From NCBI GenBank assembly GCA_943914815.1, contig CALUDL010000109.1:1-5203 (forward strand): a stretch of DNA of 5,203 nucleotides, in the 5' to 3' direction. Below are positions 1 to 5,203 of the stretch, piece by piece. Source of the stretch: an uncultured Brevibacterium sp. (GTDB taxonomy: Bacteria > Actinomycetota > Actinomycetes > Actinomycetales > Brevibacteriaceae). The first letter of the stretch is position 1. Every line of letters starts with the position of its first letter. The translations under genes were made by a program, and so were the position numbers. Under the pieces are notes generated by a model, which was given only the letters and a program-made list of their open reading frames with translations, was not told where the DNA came from and ran no database searches.

Positions 1-1
1 C

Positions 2-766
2 GTCCTCGCAGAAAACAACACGGGGTCGCTCGCTGCTGACAACCCGGTGGTCATCGTTGACGATTTGCACATCGAGTACAAAACCATGGCCACGGGTAAA
101 CGCATCAAAAGAGGTGGCACTAAAGGGTTCCTCGAACGCAACCGCAAGTTCAAAATCGTTCACGCACTCAAAGGCGTGTCCTTTGTGGCCAACGCCAACG
201 AATCCATTGGAATCATCGGGTCAAACGGCTCAGGTAAATCCACGCTCATGCGCGCCATCACCGGGCTGATCCCCGCCACCCGAGGTGCTGTGTACGCCAA
301 AAGCCGCCCCAACCTTCTGGGTGTGGGTGCTGCGCTCATTCCAGACCTCAGCGGCGGGCAAAACGTCATCCTGGGTGGGCTGGCCATGGGGCTCACGCGT
401 GAAGAAGTCGAAGAGAGATATGACGACATTGTCGACTTCGCTGGCATCCGCGAATTCATTGACATGCCCATGCGCACGTACTCATCTGGAATGTCCGCGC
501 GCTTGAAGTTCGCAATTGCGACCGCAAAAGACTACGAAATCCTCATCGTGGACGAAGCACTGTCCGTTGGTGACCGGAAGTTCCGAAAGAAGTCAGAAGA
601 CCGGATCCGTGAGATCCGCGAAAACGCTGGTACGGTGTTCCTCGTTTCGCACTCGATGCGTTCGATCCGCGACACATGCAACCGCGCCATTTGGATTGAA
701 AAAGGCGATCTGCGCGCCGACGGAGACGCCGATTCGGTCATCCGCGAATACGAAGCGAACAAGTGA
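2..766 (+). CDS. Polysaccharide-export ABC transporter ATP-binding protein, TagH/Wzt type (5' partial)
   Basis: This is the cytoplasmic ATPase that powers export of an undecaprenyl-linked polysaccharide or teichoic-acid-like polymer through a separate membrane permease, not seen here. Counting from the GTG at 47 as residue 1, the Walker A motif GSNGSGKST is at 58-66, the signature YSSGMSARLKF starts near 145, Walker B ILIVDE is at 165-170 and the H-loop histidine is H202. The stretch LGVGAALIPDLSGGQNVILG (91-110) is typical of the TagH/Wzt branch. The frame stays open upstream of GTG 47 to the window edge, reading ...AENNTGSLAADNP, and no Shine-Dalgarno sequence precedes that GTG, so the real start is probably outside the window. 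The protein ends shortly after the nucleotide-binding domain, so it lacks the C-terminal glycan-binding domain of some Wzt proteins. Its stop overlaps the start of the glycosyltransferase. The subfamily is confident; the exported polymer is unknown. Confidence 0.9.
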   Translation, partial: VLAENNTGSLAADNPVVIVDDLHIEYKTMATGKRIKRGGTKGFLERNRKFKIVHALKGVSFVANANESIGIIGSNGSGKSTLMRAITGLIPATRGAVYAKSRPNLLGVGAALIPDLSGGQNVILGGLAMGLTREEVEERYDDIVDFAGIREFIDMPMRTYSSGMSARLKFAIATAKDYEILIVDEALSVGDRKFRKKSEDRIREIRENAGTVFLVSHSMRSIRDTCNRAIWIEKGDLRADGDADSVIREYEANK

Positions 767-793
767 GGTCACGCCAACAAGTGAGGTCGCAGA
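758..793 (+). repeat. 18-bp tandem duplication across the ATPase stop and glycosyltransferase start
   Basis: Two 18-bp units, 758-775 and 776-793, share an exact 13-base core, AACAAGTGAGGTC, at 758-770 and 776-788. The unit is six codons, so both reading frames are kept. Each copy contains the ATPase-frame AAC AAG TGA and the glycosyltransferase-frame GTG AGG. The GAGG of the first copy (765-768) lies 12 bases before the second GTG (781), a long but possible ribosome-binding spacing. Confidence 0.8.
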
Positions 794-1857
794 AACACGC
801 GCTCAGCCCAGAAGCTCTCCCGCCTTTAGAGCAGACCCCGGGCATCACGTACATCATGCCTGTGCTCAACGAGGAAGACAGCCTGCGTGGGGCCGTCGTC
901 GCGGTCCTCGACCAGGACTATCCGGGGCCCAAGGAGCTGATCGTGGCAATGGGGCCGTGCACGGATAACACCGCCGAGGTCGCCGCCAGCATCCGCGACC
1001 CTCGCCTGACCGTGGTTGATAACCCATCCGGGGACACACCAACTGGGCTGAACCTCGCAGTGGCCAAAGCGCAGTACCCGGTCATCATTCGTGTTGATGC
1101 ACACTCGCAGCTGAGTGCCACGTACACGCGTGAAGCGGTTGAAACCCTGCGGACAACCGGGGCCGCGAACTGTGGAGGACTCATGCAGGCCCAAGGGAAG
1201 ACGGCCTTTCAGAAGGCTGTTGCCCGCGCCTACATGTCCCGTTTGGGTCTGGGTGGACCTGCGTATCATTCGGGTGACGAAGCGCAGGAATCTGAGTCGG
1301 CGTATTTAGGGGCGTTCCGGGCCGAGGTGTTCGACACCTTAGGCGGTTTCGACTCCACCCTGCGTAGAGGGCAGGACTGGGAGTTGAACCTGCGGATCCG
1401 AGAAGCGGGTGGCAAGGTCTGGTTTAATCCGCGCATGGAGGTCACGTACTGGCCCCGGACCACGTGGAAGAAACTGGTCCAACAGTTTTATGCGACCGGT
1501 ATTTGGCGGGCCGAAATTGTGCGTCGCCACGGTTCTAAGAACGGCATCCGGTATTTCATGCCACCCATTCTGGTCATTGGGCTCAGCGCGACTGTTCTGG
1601 AGACGGTGGCGCAACTGACTGGGACAACCAAACGCTGGCCCACGTGGTTGGCTCGTTTCACTTCACTTGTTCACATCCCTAGTTGCGCGTACGTGGGCGC
1701 AATCGTTGCGAACACTTTGCGCCAAAAGGACGCGGGAGTTCGCGAAAAAGCGTGGTTTGCGTTGGTTTTGCCCACCATGCACATCGCGTGGGGATCAGGA
1801 TTCCTGAGGGGCCTTGTCACTGGAGCAAACAAAGACAACGTCGACCGTAGCCGGTAG
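763..1857 (+). CDS. GT2-family glycosyltransferase, succinoglycan ExoA-like, membrane-associated
   Basis: This 364-residue protein probably transfers a sugar from a nucleotide donor to a lipid-linked glycan on the inner face of the membrane. The GT-A fold begins with ITYIMPVLNEEDS (28-40); the donor/metal site is VDAHS (111-115, a DxD-like motif with D112); GQDWELNLRIREAGG (203-217) fits the acceptor and catalytic-base region. The sequence TYWPRTTWKKLVQQFYATG (228-246) resembles the tail of ExoA-type enzymes. Three hydrophobic segments follow, at about 265-285, 300-318 and 331-352, indicating membrane attachment. The GTG start at 763 overlaps the ATPase stop (GTGA), suggesting translational coupling; it has no strong Shine-Dalgarno sequence. 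A second in-frame GTG at 781 sits in a duplicated copy of the junction and could be used instead. Pairing with an export ATPase points to envelope glycan synthesis. The exact sugar and linkage cannot be read from sequence. Confidence 0.88.
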   Translation: MRSRQQVRSQKHALSPEALPPLEQTPGITYIMPVLNEEDSLRGAVVAVLDQDYPGPKELIVAMGPCTDNTAEVAASIRDPRLTVVDNPSGDTPTGLNLAVAKAQYPVIIRVDAHSQLSATYTREAVETLRTTGAANCGGLMQAQGKTAFQKAVARAYMSRLGLGGPAYHSGDEAQESESAYLGAFRAEVFDTLGGFDSTLRRGQDWELNLRIREAGGKVWFNPRMEVTYWPRTTWKKLVQQFYATGIWRAEIVRRHGSKNGIRYFMPPILVIGLSATVLETVAQLTGTTKRWPTWLARFTSLVHIPSCAYVGAIVANTLRQKDAGVREKAWFALVLPTMHIAWGSGFLRGLVTGANKDNVDRSR

Positions 1858-1862
1858 GCTGT

Positions 1863-1890
1863 TTGGCTTCAATGTGCCACCCAATACCAT
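1863..1890 (+). promoter_or_regulatory. Candidate sigma-70-type promoter before the GDPD-like gene
   Basis: A possible -35 TTGGCT (1863-1868) is followed after 16 bases by TACCAT (1885-1890), which fits the TAnnnT -10 pattern common in Actinomycetota. Transcription would begin near 1897 and give a leader of under 20 bases. The 57-base gap after the glycosyltransferase and the lack of a terminator there leave open both read-through and a new start. An inverted repeat ACCCA/TGGGT (1879-1883 and 1890-1894) overlaps the -10. The match is by eye and modest. Confidence 0.35.
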
Positions 1891-1914
1891 GGGTAGAGCA
1901 GAGAAAGGACCAGT

Positions 1915-2736
1915 GTGCCAAGCTCACCTGAAAGCAATTCTGAACGGCGAACGCTCGCCCCGCTTATCGCCGGAGCAGTTGTTGTTGTTGCAGTGCTCGC
2001 CGTTGTTATTTTCAACTGGCTCAAACCCGTCCCGCCGCTCACCGTGGACATGCTCAAAACCCCGGTCGTAGCCGGGTACGCAGCCGGGGAAGATCTCTAT
2101 CCTCCCACTTCGGAGTTTGCGGTAGAAGAAATGGCGAAGTTTGGATACTTGCCGGAACTTCCCGTGGCCCGCACGTCCGATGGAGTGCTGGTTGCTGCCA
2201 CGGACAGTCTTCTTTCTGAACGCATGGGAATCGAAAAGCCCATAAGCGAAGTCACGTCAGAGGAATTCCTGAACGCGCAAATCACCCCACCTGGGGAAAA
2301 CGGGAAGCCCAGTTCTCCGCTCACCATTGAAAAGGCGCTGATCGAATACGGAAAAGCAACCGTATTTGTTTTCACGCTTGAGGAAGAAAACGATGCCCGT
2401 GACGTGACCGACCTGGTGAAAAAACACTCACAAGTCGAATCCGTGATCTTCCGTTCAGAAAACCCTGACGTCCTCAAAGTGGCGCAGGATGAAAACATCG
2501 CATCACTCGTATCCAAGCCACAAGGTTCACCCGAAGAGCTCAAACAAACGGGTGCGGACATGGTGGAGATTGACGCTGACACCGACCCGCAACCATATGT
2601 GGAAGCCGGACTCAAGGTCTGGGCACACGGGGTGAACGACCCCAACCACCTGTCTGAACTGGCCACACAAGGTTTCTACGGAGCATTTTCTGGCAACCCA
2701 TTCAGTATTCAACCGTCGTCGGTCAAAACCGACTGA
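1915..2736 (+). CDS. Membrane-anchored GDPD-like protein, predicted catalytically inactive
   Basis: This 273-residue protein has a short charged N-terminus with RR at 11-12, one membrane segment (about 14-36), and an extracytoplasmic domain of about 235 residues. There is no cysteine, so it is not a lipoprotein. The domain follows the order of glycerophosphodiester phosphodiesterases: VVAGYAAGEDLYPPTSEFAV (51-70) in place of the HRG and PENT motifs, ELPVARTSDGVLVAATD (81-97) in place of ElD-TkDG-HD, and a C-terminal AGLKVWAHGVND (231-242). The structural TxDG is kept. By my alignment the catalytic His-Arg becomes Gly-Tyr, PEN becomes PPT, ExD becomes ELP, and HD becomes TD. Active enzymes release glycerol-3-phosphate; this one probably does not, and may bind a ligand or partner. 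The GTG start is supported by AAAGGA at 1904-1909, five bases upstream. DUF3151 follows after nine bases. The fold is probable; the function is unknown. Confidence 0.75.
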   Translation: MPSSPESNSERRTLAPLIAGAVVVVAVLAVVIFNWLKPVPPLTVDMLKTPVVAGYAAGEDLYPPTSEFAVEEMAKFGYLPELPVARTSDGVLVAATDSLLSERMGIEKPISEVTSEEFLNAQITPPGENGKPSSPLTIEKALIEYGKATVFVFTLEEENDARDVTDLVKKHSQVESVIFRSENPDVLKVAQDENIASLVSKPQGSPEELKQTGADMVEIDADTDPQPYVEAGLKVWAHGVNDPNHLSELATQGFYGAFSGNPFSIQPSSVKTD

Positions 2737-2741
2737 GGAGG
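2735..2741 (+). promoter_or_regulatory. Ribosome-binding site of the DUF3151 gene, overlapping the upstream stop codon
   Basis: GAGGAGG lies four bases before the ATG at 2746 and shares its first two bases with the TGA stop at 2734-2736. It is a strong Shine-Dalgarno sequence that fixes the start and indicates co-transcription, probably with translational coupling, of the GDPD-like and DUF3151 genes. Confidence 0.8.
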
Positions 2742-2745
2742 CACA

Positions 2746-3207
2746 ATGAACCAGCCCATTGGAAAACCCGTACGCATTGGCAACCTAGACGCACAGCAAC
2801 TGGGACCACAGCCTACCTTCCTCCCAGCAGACCACCCAGACACGGAAGTGGCGAGGCTGGCAGAAGCTGGGCACGAACCCTTGGACATTGCAAAGGATCA
2901 CCCGGCGAGCTGCCTTGCGTGGGCGCTCCTAGCCAACGAAGCTTTTGACGAAGGACGCCTGGTGGACTCCTACGCATATGCGCGCGTGGGCTACCACCGT
3001 GGACTCGACGCTTTACGTGCCGCCGGTTGGCGGGGTGCAGGCCCAATCCCATGGAGCCACGAAACCAACCGCGGATTCTTGCGCTCGCTCTACGCCTTGG
3101 GACGCGCAGCAGCGGGGATCGGCGAAGCTGAAGAAGCACAGCGCGTAGAGAAATTCTTGCGGGAATCAGACCCTGAGGCCCTGGCTGAGATCGAGGCCGA
3201 AAACTAG
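2746..3207 (+). CDS. DUF3151 family protein
   Basis: This 153-residue soluble protein matches the actinobacterial DUF3151 family, whose function is not known to me. The recognisable core is ASCLAWALLANEAF (54-67), SYAYARVGYHRGLDALR (75-91), GWRGAGPIPWSHETNRGFLR (94-113) and SLYALGRAAAGIGEAEEAQR (114-133). The helical, alanine-rich pattern with small residues at packing positions resembles paired TPR-like helices, so a protein-binding role is possible, but that is inference. There is no signal peptide or membrane segment, and no obvious catalytic motif. The C-terminus is acidic. The start is set by GAGGAGG four bases upstream. It follows the GDPD-like gene by nine bases and precedes purA by 59. 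I recall DUF3151 genes lying near purA in other Actinomycetota, which suggests a conserved neighbourhood without proving a shared pathway. Confidence 0.88.
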   Translation: MNQPIGKPVRIGNLDAQQLGPQPTFLPADHPDTEVARLAEAGHEPLDIAKDHPASCLAWALLANEAFDEGRLVDSYAYARVGYHRGLDALRAAGWRGAGPIPWSHETNRGFLRSLYALGRAAAGIGEAEEAQRVEKFLRESDPEALAEIEAEN

Positions 3208-3224
3208 GTTTTCACCCGGGCCGA

Positions 3225-3230
3225 TACACT
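3225..3230 (+). promoter_or_regulatory. Candidate -10 element of a purA promoter
   Basis: TACACT in the 59-base gap before purA fits the TAnnnT -10 pattern and would place transcription start near 3237, about 30 bases before the ATG. No good -35 is seen at the expected distance, so this is weak. The gap is too short for a purine riboswitch, and no terminator separates DUF3151 from purA, so read-through is equally possible. Confidence 0.25.
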
Positions 3231-3266
3231 TAACCCGGACATATTTTCTCGTGTGGAGGAACACTC

Positions 3267-4553
3267 ATGCCAGCACTCGTGGTCGTAGGCGCTCAATGGG
3301 GCGACGAAGGTAAAGGAAAGACCACAGATATTCTGGGAACCCGCGTTGACTACGTGGTAAAACCAAACGGAGGAAACAACGCGGGCCACACGGTAGTGGT
3401 CGGAGGCGAAAAGTACGAACTCAAGCTGCTGCCCGCCGGGATCCTCTCACCTAACGTCGTGCCGGTGATTGGCAACGGGGTTGTCGTTAACTTGGAAGCA
3501 CTGTTCCAAGAAATCGACATGCTCGAAAGCCGTGGTGCAGACACGTCGAAGCTGAAAATTTCGTCCAACGCGCACTTGGTAGCGCCTTACCACCAAGTGC
3601 TCGACCGGGTGACAGAACGCTTCCTGGGCAAGCGCGCAATTGGTACAACAGGGCGTGGGATCGGCCCCACGTATTCGGACAAAGTCGCCCGTTTAGGTAT
3701 TCGCGTTCAAGACATTTTCGACGAATCGATCTTGCGCCAAAAGATCGAAGGCGCACTTGACCAGAAGAACGAACTACTGGTCAAGGTGTACAACCGCCGC
3801 GCAGTCGAAGTAGAGGAAACAGTCGAATACTTCCTCAGCTACGCGCAGCGCTTGCGCCCGTACGTGTGTGACACATCGCTGCTTCTCAACCAAGCACTCG
3901 ACGAAGGCAAAGTGGTCGTCATGGAAGGTGGCCAAGCCACCATGCTTGACGTTGACCACGGAACCTACCCGTTTGTCACGTCCTCAAACCCCAGCGCCGG
4001 GGGAGCCGTTGTAGGCGCCGGCGTGGGGCCTACTCGCATTTCTCGCGTCATCGGAATTGTGAAGGCATACACCACCCGCGTGGGTGCCGGGCCGTTCCCC
4101 ACGGAACTTTTTGACGACATGGGAATCTACCTCCAAAAAACGGGAGGCGAGTTCGGCGTCAACACGGGACGACCTCGGCGGTGTGGGTGGTACGACGCCG
4201 TCATTGCCCGCTACGCAGCACGCGTCAACGGATTCACCGACTACGTTCTCACCAAACTGGACGTGCTTGACGGGTTGGACGAAATCCCGGTGTGCGTGGC
4301 CTACGACGTGGACGGCGAACGCTTTGACGAAATGCCGGACAACCAGTCCGACTTTCACCACGCGAAGCCCATTTTTGAAACCTTCCCTGGATGGAAAGAA
4401 GATATTTCGGGTGTGCGTAAGTTTGAGGACCTGCCGGAAAACGCGCAGAACTACGTGCTGGCGCTGGAAAAGATGTCCGGGTGCCGCATGAGCGTGATTG
4501 GAGTAGGTCCGGATCGCGAACAATCGATCGTTCGACACGAACTTCTCGACTAG
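3267..4553 (+). CDS. purA: Adenylosuccinate synthetase
   Basis: PurA joins IMP and aspartate, using GTP, to form adenylosuccinate, the committed step from IMP to AMP in the cytoplasm. The 428-residue length is normal. Visible motifs are the N-terminal QWGDEGKGK (10-18) with catalytic D13, NNAGHT (37-42) with catalytic H41, the IMP-loop region [14 protein letters not shown] (126-139), [17 protein letters not shown] (220-236), the aspartate/IMP loop [12 protein letters not shown] (297-308), the GTP-base motif TKLDVLDGL (329-337) and a C-terminal [10 protein letters not shown] (412-421). All key residues are intact, so the enzyme should be active as a homodimer. The ATG is well supported by GGAGGA (3255-3260), six bases upstream, and the N-terminus aligns with the family. 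It lies downstream of DUF3151 and upstream of a hairpin that may end its transcript. Confidence 0.98.
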   Translation: MPALVVVGAQWGDEGKGKTTDILGTRVDYVVKPNGGNNAGHTVVVGGEKYELKLLPAGILSPNVVPVIGNGVVVNLEALFQEIDMLESRGADTSKLKISSNAHLVAPYHQVLDRVTERFLGKRAIGTTGRGIGPTYSDKVARLGIRVQDIFDESILRQKIEGALDQKNELLVKVYNRRAVEVEETVEYFLSYAQRLRPYVCDTSLLLNQALDEGKVVVMEGGQATMLDVDHGTYPFVTSSNPSAGGAVVGAGVGPTRISRVIGIVKAYTTRVGAGPFPTELFDDMGIYLQKTGGEFGVNTGRPRRCGWYDAVIARYAARVNGFTDYVLTKLDVLDGLDEIPVCVAYDVDGERFDEMPDNQSDFHHAKPIFETFPGWKEDISGVRKFEDLPENAQNYVLALEKMSGCRMSVIGVGPDREQSIVRHELLD

Positions 4554-4564
4554 GATCGCTGTAC

Positions 4565-4610
4565 AGCCACCGGTGTGACTCACCCCACAACAGGGTGCTC
4601 GCCGGTGGCT
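4565..4610 (+). terminator. Two-tier hairpin after purA, probable terminator without a U-tract
   Basis: A perfect 9-bp outer stem, AGCCACCGG (4565-4573) with CCGGTGGCT (4602-4610), encloses an inner 5-bp stem, CACCC (4581-4585) with GGGTG (4593-4597), closed by a 7-base loop. It begins 12 bases after the purA stop and ends 30 bases before the next start. No T-run follows, unlike a classical intrinsic terminator, though U-poor hairpin terminators have been proposed in Actinomycetota. Its placement favours termination or 3'-end protection of the purA message; a regulatory leader for the thioesterase gene is possible. Confidence 0.6.
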
Positions 4611-4640
4611 CCACATTGGCGTGACTGTGAAGGGAACACG

Positions 4641-5203
4641 ATGGCACTGTCTGAAATGGACGCGTTTGAAGCACTCGAAGCGCTGAAAAAGGTTAAACGC
4701 GATCCTGAACAGGTAGCAGCGTGGTCAGACATGATCCACGAGTTCGTGCGCACCCAGGACCTGATTGCGCGGGCGAACCCGCCCGTGGATGAGATTCGCC
4801 AAATCACCGAACACTTGCGCGCCATCAACCAAAGCGCAGAAAAGTACGAGGCCGATGAACTGCACCGCCTGTGGCGAGTGAGCCGGTCGGACAAACAGCG
4901 CGGCCAAGCGCTCTTGCCAAAGTTCACGCAGGCACACAAGGATGACGACGGTGTCTTTAGCGTTCACTTGAGGTTTGGCGCGTTCTACCTGGGTGCGAAC
5001 CGGGTGGTTCACGGAGGTGCGCAAGCCCTGGCGTTCGACGAAGGCCTGGGCTACATGATTATGGCTAGTGACCAGCCCTATTGCCGGACCGCATACATTA
5101 AGACCGAGTTCCGTGCACCAACACCCGTCGACGTGGACCTCACCATGCGCGGGTGGATCGAAAAAGTGGACGGCCGCAAAATCTATGTGCGCGGCGAACT
5201 CGT
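4641..5203 (+). CDS. PaaI-family hotdog-fold thioesterase (3' partial)
   Basis: The frame runs from the ATG at 4641 to the window edge without a stop, giving 187 residues of an incomplete protein. An N-terminal charged, mostly helical region of about 90 residues contains WSDMIHEFVRTQDLIARANP (28-47). The hotdog domain follows: FSVHLRFGAFYLGANR (106-121), VVHGGAQALAFDEGLG (122-137) with the HGG motif and D133 as the likely catalytic acid, then RTAYIKTEFRAPTPVDVDL (149-167) and the strand containing EKVDGRKIYVRGEL (174-187). Such proteins hydrolyse acyl-CoA thioesters; the substrate cannot be told. I associate this long architecture with Actinomycetota. The start is supported by AGGGA (4631-4635), five bases upstream; an in-frame ATG at 4656 is less likely. 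A hairpin separates it from purA, suggesting an independent unit. Perhaps 20-40 residues are missing at the end. Confidence 0.85.
   Translation, partial: MALSEMDAFEALEALKKVKRDPEQVAAWSDMIHEFVRTQDLIARANPPVDEIRQITEHLRAINQSAEKYEADELHRLWRVSRSDKQRGQALLPKFTQAHKDDDGVFSVHLRFGAFYLGANRVVHGGAQALAFDEGLGYMIMASDQPYCRTAYIKTEFRAPTPVDVDLTMRGWIEKVDGRKIYVRGEL

Noticed and set aside
47..49. GTG as the true start of the ABC ATPase
   Set aside because: The same frame is open back to the window edge and no Shine-Dalgarno sequence stands before the GTG, so the gene is treated as cut by the edge. The GTG remains a fallback.
1972..2012. GTT-rich run resembling a trinucleotide repeat
   Set aside because: It encodes the valine-rich membrane segment of the GDPD-like protein, so codon use explains it.
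2097..2666. Minus-strand open frame of 189 codons opposite the GDPD-like gene
   Set aside because: Serine-rich low-complexity translation typical of an antisense shadow; the + strand frame has a membrane segment, a ribosome-binding site and domain similarity.
3216..3238. CCGGG/CCCGG inverted repeat between DUF3151 and purA as a terminator
   Set aside because: Only a 5-bp stem with a 13-base loop and no T-run; too weak to call.
3208..3266. Purine riboswitch upstream of purA
   Set aside because: The gap is 59 bases, too short for a purine aptamer with an expression platform, and no suitable three-way pairing is visible.
4517..4534. Near-palindrome CGAACAATCGATCGTTCG as a LexA (SOS) box
   Set aside because: The GAAC and GTTC halves are eight bases apart instead of the four expected, one pair is mismatched, and it lies within the purA coding end.
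3984..4616. Long minus-strand open frame of 210 codons opposite purA
   Set aside because: It lies opposite a certain purA gene, its translation is rich in His, Arg and Val without recognisable motifs, and it arises from the codon pattern of the + strand gene.

Overview
The window looks like chromosomal DNA from a moderately GC-rich member of the Actinomycetota. The evidence is an actinobacterial DUF3151 gene next to purA, GTG as well as ATG starts with purine-rich Shine-Dalgarno sequences, a long-form PaaI-type thioesterase of the kind I associate with Actinomycetota, and dense one-strand packing. I cannot place it to genus. All six genes lie on the + strand. No RNA gene, insertion sequence, CRISPR array, attachment site or prophage remnant is visible.

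Layout. (1) Positions 2-766: the ATPase of a TagH/Wzt-type polysaccharide-export ABC transporter, cut by the left edge. (2) 763-1857: a GT2 glycosyltransferase of the ExoA type, overlapping the ATPase by four bases; the junction carries an 18-bp tandem duplication. (3) 1915-2736: a membrane-anchored protein that resembles a glycerophosphodiester phosphodiesterase (GDPD) but has lost nearly all catalytic positions; a candidate promoter precedes it. (4) 2746-3207: a DUF3151 protein of unknown function, closely linked to the preceding gene. (5) 3267-4553: purA, complete and with intact catalytic residues. (6) 4641 to the right edge: a PaaI-family hotdog thioesterase, cut by the edge; a two-tier hairpin separates it from purA. 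No gene-free stretch exceeds about 90 bases.

How the genes fit together. The first two genes form a translationally coupled pair for making and exporting a cell-envelope glycan; the permease and other glycosyltransferases presumably lie upstream. The GDPD-like gene and DUF3151 are probably co-transcribed and lead into purA, which catalyses the committed step from IMP to AMP. The thioesterase appears to start a separate unit.

Most of the window is ordinary housekeeping and envelope sequence, and I found no convincing new multi-gene system. The item most worth following is the apparently dead, membrane-anchored GDPD-like protein. Smaller points are the duplicated start/stop at the ATPase-glycosyltransferase junction and the hairpin after purA.
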